Shown: positions 1 through 9,102 of the stretch, in pieces
Layout of the letters: each line of letters begins with the position of its first letter
Numbering within the stretch: position 1 is the stretch's first letter
Origin: Haloarcula halophila
GTDB lineage: Archaea > Halobacteriota > Halobacteria > Halobacteriales > Haloarculaceae
Assembly (NCBI RefSeq): GCF_029278565.1
Contig: NZ_CP119560.1
Span: forward strand, 372,001 to 436,000
DNA length: 64,000 nt
Reading direction: 5' to 3'
Made by a program: the position numbers and the translations under genes
Notes under the pieces: model-generated
Database searches by the model: none
Seen by the model: only the letters and a program-made list of their open reading frames with translations
Told to the model about the DNA's origin: nothing

Positions 1-26
1 CCCGGAAGCTCACGTGGACCGCGGTG

Positions 27-986
27 TCACTCGACCGAGTCGAGGAGGCCACGCATGTATCCGATGGCGAACAGCCTGCCCTTCGTGTGGTAGCCGGGGT
101 TGGAGTTGTCCTCCCCGGCCATCGTCGGGACGTGGTCCGGGCGCATGGGGACCTCGTCGGCCACGGCCTCCTCGTACGCGGCCATCGCGGCGTGCATATC
201 CGTCGGACCGTCATCGTGCCACGTCTCGACGAAGGCGTCTTCGTCGCCCTCGATATCTCTGAAGTGGACGAAGTTGATCCGGTCACCGAAATGCCGGATC
301 GCCGACGGGATGTCCGTGCCCATCGCGGCGAAGTTGCCCTGACAGAACGTCACACCGTTGTGTTCGCTATCGACCACGTCGAGAATCCGATCGTAGTTCT
401 CGACGCTGTTTGCGATCCGTGGCACATCACGGACCGTCTCGCGGGGCGGATCATCCGGATGGAGTCCCAGTTTCACCCCGGCTTCCTCAGCGACCGGAAC
501 GACCTCCTCCAGGAAGTACGCCAGGGCGTCGAAAATCTCTTCGTGGCTCTTCTCCGCGGCTGGGACCGGCGGACCGCCCTGCATGTCCGCGTTGTCGAAC
601 TCAGTGACGAGTGAGCCGCCTCGGGACTCGACGTGTGCACCCGTCCGAGCCCAACGGACCCCGGCCATCCAGTCGTAACAGACCACCGGGATACCCAACT
701 CACCACAGTCTCGGAGGAACTGCTTGAACTCCTCGATATCCTCGTCGCGCCCAGCAAGTCCGAGGCGAATCCGGTCTGTCAGCGGGACGCTCCCTTCGAG
801 CACGGAGAACTCGATACCGTCCCCCTCCAACCAGTTCTGTAACTGCCGGAGCTCGTCGAAGGTCCAGTTCGTCTTGTCGTCGCCGATCTCCAGCGGGTGG
901 ATAACCGCATCCGTGACACCCATCTGCTTTGCGAGCTCCCACCGCTCGTCGGGCTCCGGCGGAAGCACTAGGCTTGGTCGGACCAT
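27..986 (-). CDS. uxuA: Mannonate dehydratase (UxuA family), 319 aa
   Basis: Predicted cytoplasmic D-mannonate dehydratase, giving 2-keto-3-deoxygluconate (KDG) and water; a TIM-barrel metalloenzyme. Visible family motifs from the chosen start: HPDDPP at 176-181, CQGN with the metal-ligand Cys at 215, VHFRD with His at 241, and RPDH at 282-285. Length is somewhat shorter than bacterial UxuA (about 390 aa), as is common in archaea. An ATG nine codons further upstream overlaps the TATA-like element, so I chose the inner ATG (protein begins MVRPSLVL), about 30 nt from that element. No fructuronate reductase is seen beside it. Its KDG product could be taken by the DapA-type aldolase at 17.7 kb. 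Confidence 0.9.
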   Translation of the reverse strand: MVRPSLVLPPEPDERWELAKQMGVTDAVIHPLEIGDDKTNWTFDELRQLQNWLEGDGIEFSVLEGSVPLTDRIRLGLAGRDEDIEEFKQFLRDCGELGIPVVCYDWMAGVRWARTGAHVESRGGSLVTEFDNADMQGGPPVPAAEKSHEEIFDALAYFLEEVVPVAEEAGVKLGLHPDDPPRETVRDVPRIANSVENYDRILDVVDSEHNGVTFCQGNFAAMGTDIPSAIRHFGDRINFVHFRDIEGDEDAFVETWHDDGPTDMHAAMAAYEEAVADEVPMRPDHVPTMAGEDNSNPGYHTKGRLFAIGYMRGLLDSVE

Positions 987-1012
987 ACGGTCAGGAACGA
1001 CCCTCACTGGCA

Positions 1013-1022
1013 TATAATTTTT
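1013..1022 (-). promoter_or_regulatory. TATA box for uxuA
   Basis: AAATTATA-type element on the minus strand centred about 30 nt before the ATG at 986. This is the spacing of haloarchaeal leaderless promoters and it excludes the longer start at 1013. Confidence 0.5.
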
Positions 1023-1404
1023 CGTCTTCGATGGAAAGGCGGCTGTCTACCGTCGTGAGCGCTATATTATCCGCCGAAGTTGTCCGGGATCGCCCGCCAT
1101 AGATAGAGAGAGACAGGTCCGGCTATTCAAACAAGTGGGAGATCGCCCCCTAGATCACTGGAAAAGAAGTACAAAACCGGCGAACTCGATGGTACATACA
1201 GCGATAAAACGGATGTCGTAGAACGCTCCACTCACCGCAATCTCGGTACTCCGTGAAGCAATTCGGTGCTCGATCGAAGATGATATTCGTGAAGAGAGGG
1301 TTCCAGCCATCTGCGGAGCAACCTAAAATATCGCTTCCAGTCATCTGTGGCCACACGCTAGGTGTTTAGCGCCCCCTTCTGTATGGCCGGCCACGAATCG
1401 TCGG
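1023..1404. other. Intergenic region, no gene seen
   Basis: About 380 bases between divergent uxuA and a lipoprotein gene. Short open frames lack haloarchaeal codon pattern or recognisable motifs. I see only the uxuA promoter at its left edge. Confidence 0.5.
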
Positions 1405-2130
1405 ATGATGAGTGGAAAACGACCGTCATCCGAGGCACCGACACGACGACAGTTGCTCGCCCTATGTGGAACGATCACCACTGCGACCCTCGCAGGATGC
1501 GGTGGCAGCGGTAGTGAGGAGACGCCGGGCGGCGAGGACGACACGACTGATACCGAGGCTAGCGGGTCGAACGGTGACGTGACGGACACTCCGACGGAAT
1601 CAGCGGCAACCACGTCGAGCGAAGAATCGGCCGACCTCCCGTGGGAGCAGGACGACGGCGACAGCGGTGGCAGCGGCTGTCCGTCGGTGCCCATGTCGTA
1701 CACGAGCCGGGAGTGGCCCGACGAGGACCCGTACGTGAGCTTCGATATCCCGCAGGTAGACCTCGTGGGGACGGAGGTGGGCATCGCGAGACGGTTGCGG
1801 ATACAGTTCGACGAGGGTGCAACGGTGATCGCGGTACACGACACCGAGAATCTGGGATACTTTGATAGTAGCGTCGACGAGGTAGTGGAGAACGAAGACA
1901 ACCCCGAGTTGACCGACGAGTACGACGTCGGATCGGACGTGCATGTGTTCGCCTGGCCTGAGAAGCAGGAACTGCCGTACAACAGAACCTTGGTGGTACT
2001 GCCGAGTGGCTCCGGGAGCGTGCGAGTGAAGGTTACGATCGGTGTCAGCTCCACCGACCAAGGAGTCGTGTGCCAGGAGGCCCTCGCCGCCGCCCACAGG
2101 CGTCTCGTCGAGTCGATGCGGACAGTCTGA
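1405..2130 (+). CDS. Exported lipoprotein of unknown function, 241 aa
   Basis: The N-terminus has a twin-arginine pair (TRRQLLAL, around residue 14), a hydrophobic stretch and a lipobox LAGC with Cys near residue 31, so a Tat-exported lipid-anchored protein is expected. Residues about 32-85 are an acidic, Gly/Ser/Thr-rich linker typical of haloarchaeal surface lipoproteins. The rest is a compact beta-rich domain with two Cys (in GCPSVP and VVCQEA) that may form a disulfide. I do not recognise the family and the neighbours give no functional clue. A second ATG three bases downstream is an equally possible start. Confidence 0.7.
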   Translation: MMSGKRPSSEAPTRRQLLALCGTITTATLAGCGGSGSEETPGGEDDTTDTEASGSNGDVTDTPTESAATTSSEESADLPWEQDDGDSGGSGCPSVPMSYTSREWPDEDPYVSFDIPQVDLVGTEVGIARRLRIQFDEGATVIAVHDTENLGYFDSSVDEVVENEDNPELTDEYDVGSDVHVFAWPEKQELPYNRTLVVLPSGSGSVRVKVTIGVSSTDQGVVCQEALAAAHRRLVESMRTV

Positions 2131-2483
2131 GTGACGACGACAGCCTCCAAGGGGCTGTGACGGTACAAACGAGGGCCATATAAGGGTCCCCGAATCTAAC
2201 TACGGGCCTCCAAGAGAATCTCAAAGTTCTTAGGACAGGTTGAAGACGCAGATCGAGAAGTGTCTGTCCAATTATCCGTAAATTAGATACATAGATGGGA
2301 CAGATGGTCATAGTATTGCGCTTTTTTGCGAATTATGAATTTAAATACATAAATATGAGTCTATATACCCGATTTATCCTTATTTATATTTGCGAATTCC
2401 TCATGTCGGGTTTTATCAACCCCCAACTGTACGTAGTCTAGTGCCGTGTCCAAACCACCGTACTGCTACGTGCACGCCCGGTC
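2131..2483. other. AT-rich intergenic region
   Basis: No coding sequence seen. Positions about 2265-2410 are strikingly AT-rich (runs such as AATTTAAATACATAAATATG) compared with the GC-rich flanks. It may hold promoters or mark a past insertion; no inverted-repeat ends were recognised. Confidence 0.5.
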
Positions 2484-3071
2484 ATGTCCCGCGAGGTGGT
2501 CAGGCTCGTGCTACGGGAGTTACCGAAACTGACGAGCGACGATCCAACTGACGACCCCCAGTCCGCAGCGATCGAGCAACTCGAACAATTGGGATTGAGT
2601 CCTTACGCTGCGCGGACGTTCGTGGCCCTTGCGAGTTTGGGATCGGGGACAGCCAGGGACGTGAGCCAGGTGTCAGAGGTGCCACGGACCCGTGTCTATG
2701 ACGCGATCGACGAATTCACCACGGGGACTCGTCGATGTCCTCCAGTCGTCTCCCAAGCAGTTCTGGGCCATCTCGGCCGAAGAACCGAACGTTCGAACAC
2801 GAACTTCAGCACCGCACCGAGGTCCCGCGGACGGCGCTGGGCGACTCGTGATGATCGACGGACGAAAACCCTCGTGAGCGCACTCGTCAACGGTTTGGAC
2901 GCGTCACCAGCCGACCCGCGGTCGGAGACCACCATCTGGGGCGAAGGGAACTCGAACAGTCTGGTCGTCGTTCTGAAGACGATCTCCACGTGGCGGCTCG
3001 ATACGGAGACTCCGGACTACCGAGAAAACCAGGCGACGAAGCACTCGAAGATGCTCTCGACGCCGCCCTGA
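2484..3071 (+). pseudogene. Frameshifted TrmB-family regulator
   Basis: The first part encodes a TrmB-type winged helix (QLGLSPYAARTFVALASLG, then VPRTRVYDAIDE near residues 67-78). At about 2710 the homologous reading moves to another frame (RGLVDVLQSSPKQFWAISAEE, about 2731-2795). It then moves to the third frame (FEHELQHRTEVPRTALGDS, from 2792), which stops at about 2849. The C-terminal part of the family (TLVSALVNGLDASPADPRSE, ETTIWG, SLVVVLK) is again in the first frame. A coherent TrmB/HTH protein can be assembled only by crossing three frames, so the gene is broken. An error in the assembly is a less likely alternative. Confidence 0.8.
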
Positions 3072-3099
3072 GCGGAACAGTGTGCAACACAGGGGGCTC

Positions 3100-3438
3100 T
3101 CACGAGTGGCTCCGCAAGGAAAGTGAATAGATAATGAATCCGGTGCCGATAATTTTGACGATATTACTTACCATCGGTGAGTACAGTGTATACACGACCA
3201 GATCAAGTTCGAACTGTAGCGCAGTAACCGAGATTACAAGCGACATTATCGGGGAAACGACAGTAATGAGCGCGAGTCCGATCGCGAGAAACAGCATCTG
3301 TCGTCTGTCGCTTCGACGGTATCCCTGGTAGGCTTGGTAGGCGATAAATACCCCCATCCCAACAGCGAGTAAAGTCACTACCAATAGAACAAGGTAGTGC
3401 GGGGGGACCACCGAAGGGTCAATTTGATTCGGTTGCAT
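3100..3438 (-). CDS. Small membrane protein paired with a wHTH regulator, 112 aa
   Basis: About three predicted membrane helices: residues about 15-33, 45-65 and 85-105. A basic YQAYQGYRR motif follows the first helix. The start is the ATG overlapping the stop of the upstream regulator as TGATG, so the two are translationally coupled; a longer start five codons upstream would overlap the regulator more. The same arrangement and the YQAY.GYRR motif recur at 38077-38388. Function unknown. The fixed pairing suggests the membrane protein and the regulator act together, for example in envelope sensing, but that is inference. Confidence 0.8.
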   Translation of the reverse strand: MQPNQIDPSVVPPHYLVLLVVTLLAVGMGVFIAYQAYQGYRRSDRRQMLFLAIGLALITVVSPIMSLVISVTALQFELDLVVYTLYSPMVSNIVKIIGTGFIIYSLSLRSHS

Positions 3439-3785
3439 CAGATTTCTCCCCACATCTCGGTGAACCGATCCGCCATTTTGTCCGTCGGTTGTTCTTCGAC
3501 TTCGATTTTGAGTTCATCGTTTGCTAGTTCTATTGTGAGGCGTTTGAGCCGTGCCTTGTAGACACTGTAGTGGTGGCCGCCCTCTTCGACCTCGGTTTGT
3601 TCCTCGAGCAGTCCACAGTTGATGAGACGGTCGGTACGTCGATAGATCGTCGGGAGCGACGCATCACACTCGTCACTGAGTTCCTTCGCCGATTTCGCCG
3701 TCGCGTTCGTTGACGTGAGGATCGCACGAGCGTATTCGTCGTCGAGGAGGGCGTAAATCTCGCTCGACTGGGTATCCTCACTCAC
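3438..3785 (-). CDS. Winged-helix transcriptional regulator, 115 aa
   Basis: ArsR/MarR-like winged helix. ALLDDEYARAIL forms the first helices, SAKELSDECDASLPTIYRRTDRL is the helix-turn-helix, and a beta-wing with GGHHYSVYKA follows. The C-terminal signature ADRFTEMWGEI is nearly identical in the paralogue at 37704-38075. The start is GTG (GTGAGTGAGGATACC), matching the GTG start of the paralogue. The stop overlaps the start of the small membrane protein (TGATG). Likely a DNA-binding regulator whose signal involves its membrane partner; target genes unknown. Confidence 0.82.
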   Translation of the reverse strand: MSEDTQSSEIYALLDDEYARAILTSTNATAKSAKELSDECDASLPTIYRRTDRLINCGLLEEQTEVEEGGHHYSVYKARLKRLTIELANDELKIEVEEQPTDKMADRFTEMWGEI

Positions 3786-4135
3786 GTGTTAGTCGTTTAT
3801 CGGGGGCATGCTTGGTATGATTGCTGATTTTCTGGCTCTGAAAACCGACTCACACTATTTCACCGTCTGGAGTGAACGCCGTCGAAGCGTCTGTTCACGG
3901 AAATCTTTCGAGTGTGTATGAGAGTGTCAAACGGACGCTGACCGGCTCTAATGCAGTTTTTCCGGCTTGGAAAATCTGGATTCCTGTTTAACTCCCCACT
4001 CTCCTTCTGTTCGCTCGTGATACGAGAACTGTTGCAGCACACTGTTCGGTCACCATCAGCGGATGAAAGACTCTCCCGAATTCTACAGGGTTGGAGCCTG
4101 CTCACGACGAGCACGGTCCCACGGGGGGAGCCACG
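3786..4135. other. Intergenic region between divergent genes
   Basis: About 350 bases between the regulator pair and the CARDB/RND operon. No convincing gene. A purine-rich GGGGGGAG tract at about 4123-4130 sits five to six bases before the ATG at 4136 and could serve as a Shine-Dalgarno sequence, which is unusual here as most nearby genes look leaderless. Confidence 0.45.
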
Positions 4136-6076
4136 ATGAAGCGTAGCAGTATTGCGAGCGTCCTCTTCGCCGCCGTCATGGTGTCGGCCGCGACTGGGCC
4201 TGTCACTGCCGCCGTAACCGGAAATCCCGAGATCGAGGTCGCGCTCGCGGACAACACAGTCGCGGTGGGTGAGGAGACGACATTCGATGTCGTGCTCTCG
4301 AACAATGGCGAGCTCGATTCCAGTTCCATCAGGAACCCGAGTCTACACAACGAGGTGACCACCGCCCGTGGGTTGACGGTCGACGTCGGCTCCAGCGACG
4401 CTCCGATATCGATATCGACCTCACGGCAGCTTACCGGCGATCTCGCCATGGGTTCGTCGCGGACGGTGTCGTTCGAAGTCAGCGTCGACGACGACGCCGA
4501 CCCCGGCACCTATCGCGTCCCCATTGAGTTGAACTACGACTACTACAGCTACATCTCCGAGACGGTGGGCTCCCGTGACTCCGAGAGCGGCTCCCAAACT
4601 GAGTACGTCACCGTCCGGGTCAGCGACGACGCAACCTTCGACGTGGTCGATGTCGATTCGAGCGCGCGGGTCGGTTCGACAGGCGGCGTCGAACTCACCG
4701 TCGAGAACACGGGTGAGACGGCCGCAACTGACGCTGCAGTGACGCTGGCGAGCCAGAACGGCGAGTTCACCGTCGGCGGCGGCGAGCAGAGTTCCCGGTT
4801 CGTCGAGACGTGGGAGTCCGGCGAGAGCCGAACCTTCCAGTACCGGGTCGCTTCGTCCAGTGACGCCGAGCCCGAGCCGCACAACTTCGGCCTGTCCGTG
4901 GCCTTCGACAACACCGACGGCGTCCGAACGGAGTCAGTCGACAACACGGTCGGTATCGCCCCCGCACCCGAACAGTCGTTCGCAGTCGTCAACACCTCCT
5001 CGACGGTGCCCGTCGGCAACACCGGGGAGTACGAACTGACACTTCGCAACGACGGGCCGGTCACCGTCGACGACGCGACGGTGGCGGTCACCTCACAGAG
5101 CAGCGATATCACCTTCGGCGGAGCCACCTCCACCTCACAGTTCGTCGGGGAGTGGAGCCCCGGGGAGGTCCGGACCGTGACCGTCGACGCGACTGCGAGT
5201 GCAAACTCGGAGGTCCGCTCGTACGCGTTGTCGGCGTCGGTCGAGTACGATGACCCAGAGGGCGACGCGGGCACCGACGACAGTCTCTCGCTCGGTATCG
5301 AGACCACGCCGAAACAGGAGTTCTCGCTGTCGGACGTTTCCGGGACGCTGCAAGCGGGCCAGGACGGGACGCTCGAAGCCACGCTGGTCAACGATGGTCC
5401 CCGGACCGTCGAGAACGCCGTGGTCAACTGGGAGAGCGACCACTCCAATCTCTCCCCGCAAGAAACCCAGTACGCTGTCGGTAATCTGGAACCCGGCGAG
5501 TCGACGACAGTGAGTTTCGGCGTCGATACCTCAGACAGCGCCAGCGAGGGACCACGCCAGTTCGACTTTACCGTCGGCTACGAGGACGACAGCGGTGACC
5601 AGCAGACGAGCGACACGCTGTCGGTCCAGTCGGCCGTCGCCGCCAGCGAGGACGAGTTCGCTCTCGCGGTCGAAAACCGAACGATCACCGTGGGGAACAC
5701 ACGGGTCGTCTCGGTGGAAGTGACGAACAACCTCGACGAGACGGTTACCGACGTCGAGGCACGGTTGTTTGCCGACGACCCACTCAGCATCAGTGGAACG
5801 GACACCAGTTATATCGAGTCATTGGAGCCCGGTGAGTCCGCGACGCTGGCCTTCGAGGTGTCGGCGGCGTCCTCCGCGACAGCGGGGAGCACGTATCCGA
5901 TGTCGTTCGACTTCCGGTATACGGATAGCGGTGGCGATACCCATCTGTCGGACACGTTCAGGAAGCCAGTCGATGCGACTCCCCAGAGCGGCGGCGGCCT
6001 GCCGCTCCCACTCATCTTCGGGCTGGGAGTTGCTGTTATCGGTGGTGTCGCAGTCGTCTACTGGAGGCGTGACTGA
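4136..6076 (+). CDS. Exported CARDB-like repeat protein with C-terminal membrane anchor, 646 aa
   Basis: The Sec-type signal begins MKRSSIASVLFAAVM and ends near ...VTAAVTG. About five Ig-like repeats of roughly 100-110 residues follow, each with the CARDB/COG1361 pattern (VGNTGEYELTLRNDGPVTV; LEPGESTTVSF). A C-terminal helix (about 620-640) ends in YWRRD, so the bulk faces outside. I chose the ATG at 4136 over one at 4091 because it gives a clean signal peptide and has a GGAG tract just upstream. The stop overlaps the start of the RND gene as TGATG. In haloarchaea such proteins commonly pair with RND exporters, so an exporter-associated extracellular role is likely. Confidence 0.85.
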   Translation: MKRSSIASVLFAAVMVSAATGPVTAAVTGNPEIEVALADNTVAVGEETTFDVVLSNNGELDSSSIRNPSLHNEVTTARGLTVDVGSSDAPISISTSRQLTGDLAMGSSRTVSFEVSVDDDADPGTYRVPIELNYDYYSYISETVGSRDSESGSQTEYVTVRVSDDATFDVVDVDSSARVGSTGGVELTVENTGETAATDAAVTLASQNGEFTVGGGEQSSRFVETWESGESRTFQYRVASSSDAEPEPHNFGLSVAFDNTDGVRTESVDNTVGIAPAPEQSFAVVNTSSTVPVGNTGEYELTLRNDGPVTVDDATVAVTSQSSDITFGGATSTSQFVGEWSPGEVRTVTVDATASANSEVRSYALSASVEYDDPEGDAGTDDSLSLGIETTPKQEFSLSDVSGTLQAGQDGTLEATLVNDGPRTVENAVVNWESDHSNLSPQETQYAVGNLEPGESTTVSFGVDTSDSASEGPRQFDFTVGYEDDSGDQQTSDTLSVQSAVAASEDEFALAVENRTITVGNTRVVSVEVTNNLDETVTDVEARLFADDPLSISGTDTSYIESLEPGESATLAFEVSAASSATAGSTYPMSFDFRYTDSGGDTHLSDTFRKPVDATPQSGGGLPLPLIFGLGVAVIGGVAVVYWRRD

Positions 6077-8553
6077 TGTCACTGGCGGATCGGGTCGAAA
6101 CGGCGACAGAACGCCTCAACACGACGATCGTGGATCGACCGCGAGCAGTCATCGTCGTGTTTCTGCTTGTTACGGCGGTCTTTGCCGGCGGGTTGGCGTC
6201 TGTGCAAGTGAGCGCCGGCGGACTCGACGCGTTCACCGAGGGGCTACCGGAACAGGAAGCCGAAGACGCAGTCGCCCAGAAGTTTGAAGATCCGTTCCAG
6301 GCAGACACACAAGACACGACGCAACTCATTCGGACCGACAGCAACGTGCTGACCAAAGAAGCACTTGTCCGTGACGCACGCCTTATCGAACGCGTCGCGG
6401 ACCGTGACGACCTCCGGATGGAGTCGGCTAGTGGCCCTGCTCCGACCATCGCGCAGCATCTGAACCCGTCGGCGACGACACCGGAAGGGTACCGGCGGAC
6501 GCTCGAACGTGCGCCCAAGTCCGAAATCAGACAGGCTGTTCGGGAGCTCGAAGGGGAGTCCCGATTTACCGGGTCGGTCTCGAACGATTTCAATCCCACC
6601 AGTGTCTCGGCGTCCGCATCGATCACGACCATCTCGCACGACTTCCCCGGGAGTTTCGACGACCTGACTGCTGTCCAGACGAGCCTCCAGACGGTCGCTG
6701 ACGATATGCCCGGCGACGTTCGTGCGTTCGGATCGGGGACCACCGAAGCAGAGATACGGCAGTCGATGTCGGATTCGCTGCTGATCGTGATGCCAGTGGT
6801 GATACTCCTGTTACTGGTCTTCCTGGTGGTCGCGTACCGTGACCCCATCGACGTCCTGCTGGGGCTGGTCGCGCTCGTGATGACGATTATCTGGACGTTC
6901 GGGTTCCTCGGGTACGCACGGATCCCGTTCAGCCAGCAGATGATCTCGGTCCCGGTGTTACTGCTTGCTGTCGGCGTCGACTTCGGTATCCACATCATCA
7001 ATCGCTATCGAGAGGAGACGGCACGCGGGTTCGCGGCGGTCGAAGCGATGCGGGAGGCGAACAGCCAGCTCATCGTCGCGTTCGTCATCGTGACCGTGAC
7101 CGCAGTGTTTGGATTCGGTGCGAACGTCATCTCTACCCTCACACCGATTCGGAACTTGGGTATCGCTTCGGCAGTTGGGATTCTCTTCACCTTCCTTCTC
7201 TTCGGAGTGTTCTTGCCCGCGGCCAAGCTGGTGAGCGATGACCTACGCACGCGTCTCGGCGTTCCGGAATTCAACTCCACTCCGATCGCGTCGGAGGACT
7301 CAGCGCTCGGACGAGTGTTGGCGTTTCCCGCACAGGTGAGCCAGTACGCCCCGACGGTGATCGTCGTCGGGTTACTCCTGTCCGGTGGCCTGATGGGCGC
7401 GTACGGGTCGGGCGTCGGTACCTCGTTCGAGAACGAGGACTTCCTTCCGCCCGAGGAGATTCCGACCTATCTCACAGAGTTACCTGCGCCGTTTAGTCCA
7501 GGTGAATACACCATCACGTCAACGATCAACTTGCTGGACGAGAAGTTCGGGAGCAGTCAGGGGAGTACTGTGAAAATACACGTCCAGGGGAACCTCAAGC
7601 AAGATCACGCGCTCGAAGCCCTCGCCGCTCCGAACGACAATCCGCCGGAGTCACTTGCAGTCGGACCTGGCGGGCAGGCAGAGGCACGGAGCATCGTCAC
7701 CGTCATCAGATCCCACGCTGATCAAAACGAGGAATTCGCCGCCTTGGTCGCCCGAAACGACCAGAACGACAACGGAATTCCCGACCAAAACCTCGAACAG
7801 ATCTACGACGAACTGTTCTCGTCCTCGGCGAGTGACCGGGCCGAACGATACCTCACGGAGGATTACCGGTCCGCGCAGATCGAATATCAGACAGACTCCG
7901 ACGCCACACAGACAGAGGTGACCGCTGGCGGGGCTGAACTAGCGGACAGGCTCCAGTTCGAAGCGACGGCCACGGGGAGCGTCGTCGTCCTCGCGGCGGT
8001 GATGGATCGCATCTTCCAGTCGGCGATTCAGGGGCTCGTCATGGCAGTCGGACTGACCGCTGCGTTCCTCGTGATTATCTACGGTATCTTGGAACGGAAG
8101 CCACTGCTCGGGGTGGTCAACGTCTTCCCGATACTGGTGGCCATCGCGTTCTTGCTCGGAACGATGCGATATCTGAACATCACGCTGAACGCACTGACGG
8201 CGACGATCCTCTCTATCTCGGTCGGGGTTGGCATCGCCTATTCGGTGCATACGACCCACCGGTTCATCGACGAGTACGATGCGACGATCGGCGCCCACGA
8301 AGCGATGATGGTGACGCTGACAGGCACAGGCGGCGCACTGTTCGGAAGCATGCTGACGACCGCGCTGGGCACTGGTGCGCTCGCACTGGCCGTTACCCCG
8401 ATTCTCGGTAACTTCGGGGTCCTGATCGGTCTGAGTGTCACCTACTCGTTCCTCGCGGCGGTGATCGCACTTCCACCCGCTGTGTTGCTCTGGGAACGAG
8501 TACATCAGTGGGATCTCGATCGGTTCACGCGTCTCCGTCCGGTACTGCAATAG
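6076..8553 (+). CDS. RND-superfamily exporter (MmpL/COG1033 type), 825 aa
   Basis: Two-fold RND layout. An N-terminal helix (about 20-42) precedes an extracytoplasmic domain with ETTI-poor acidic sequence (about 45-230). A block of about five helices follows (about 230-395), then a second helix near 420, a second extracytoplasmic domain (about 455-640) and a final block of helices (about 645-810). Motifs include LLLAVGVDFGIHIINRYREE and SISVGVGIAYSVHTTHRF, typical of the sterol-sensing-like RND families. Translation is coupled to the upstream CARDB-like protein (TGATG). Substrate unknown; lipid or hydrophobic-compound export is the usual inference for this class. Confidence 0.87.
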   Translation: MSLADRVETATERLNTTIVDRPRAVIVVFLLVTAVFAGGLASVQVSAGGLDAFTEGLPEQEAEDAVAQKFEDPFQADTQDTTQLIRTDSNVLTKEALVRDARLIERVADRDDLRMESASGPAPTIAQHLNPSATTPEGYRRTLERAPKSEIRQAVRELEGESRFTGSVSNDFNPTSVSASASITTISHDFPGSFDDLTAVQTSLQTVADDMPGDVRAFGSGTTEAEIRQSMSDSLLIVMPVVILLLLVFLVVAYRDPIDVLLGLVALVMTIIWTFGFLGYARIPFSQQMISVPVLLLAVGVDFGIHIINRYREETARGFAAVEAMREANSQLIVAFVIVTVTAVFGFGANVISTLTPIRNLGIASAVGILFTFLLFGVFLPAAKLVSDDLRTRLGVPEFNSTPIASEDSALGRVLAFPAQVSQYAPTVIVVGLLLSGGLMGAYGSGVGTSFENEDFLPPEEIPTYLTELPAPFSPGEYTITSTINLLDEKFGSSQGSTVKIHVQGNLKQDHALEALAAPNDNPPESLAVGPGGQAEARSIVTVIRSHADQNEEFAALVARNDQNDNGIPDQNLEQIYDELFSSSASDRAERYLTEDYRSAQIEYQTDSDATQTEVTAGGAELADRLQFEATATGSVVVLAAVMDRIFQSAIQGLVMAVGLTAAFLVIIYGILERKPLLGVVNVFPILVAIAFLLGTMRYLNITLNALTATILSISVGVGIAYSVHTTHRFIDEYDATIGAHEAMMVTLTGTGGALFGSMLTTALGTGALALAVTPILGNFGVLIGLSVTYSFLAAVIALPPAVLLWERVHQWDLDRFTRLRPVLQ

Positions 8554-9102
8554 CCACAGAACGAGTGGTGCGTCGGCTACGCGAGCCCATCGAGGGGCCG
8601 GTCAGGCGTCCCCCGCTGTGACGTCTGCCCGGCGCTGCTCGTACGCCGCAGACGCATGGTATCCTCGTTGTCCTCGCCAGATAGCGATCGATACCGGCGA
8701 TATTGACACCGCTGACTGTAATCAACTCCCGGTCCGGCGTCGAACGGGAGCTGTCAACCTGGACTGGTTGCAGAACCCGAACCCGATTCTGACAACGATG
8801 CGATCGTTGCGACGGTAGTGTTGGCGTGCTTGTCCCCGATCACACGGGACGGTGGACAGCTATGTGAATTGGGTTCGACTATCGAGTCGTCCGGGATAGG
8901 GTTCCCAAATCTGAAAACGCGCCCGGATACTTATATACAAGCACTTCTGAAACCGGAGTGGATAAGGAGACTGATTCCGGTGGAGGATCGCTGTTGATAC
9001 GTAGCCGATCCCACGACGCCGTTATCGTTGAGCGTTTTGAAATGTGATATTGATATCGGATCATAGCGCCTGGGTGGCAGTCGAATCGTCTGGGAGAACA
9101 TA
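8554..9102. other. Intergenic region, no gene seen
   Basis: About 550 bases between the RND gene and a sensor kinase. Short open frames look random. A TATA-like ACTTATATAC at about 8928-8937 lies roughly 170 bases before the kinase start, so the kinase may have a leader, or this element may drive something unrecognised. Confidence 0.4.

Noticed and set aside
2265-2410. AT-rich stretch as a replication origin
   Set aside because: No orc1/cdc6 gene nearby and no repeated origin-recognition motif seen.
8618-8818. 66-codon plus-strand frame after the RND gene
   Set aside because: Composition is not haloarchaeal (few acidic residues) and no promoter or motif supports it.
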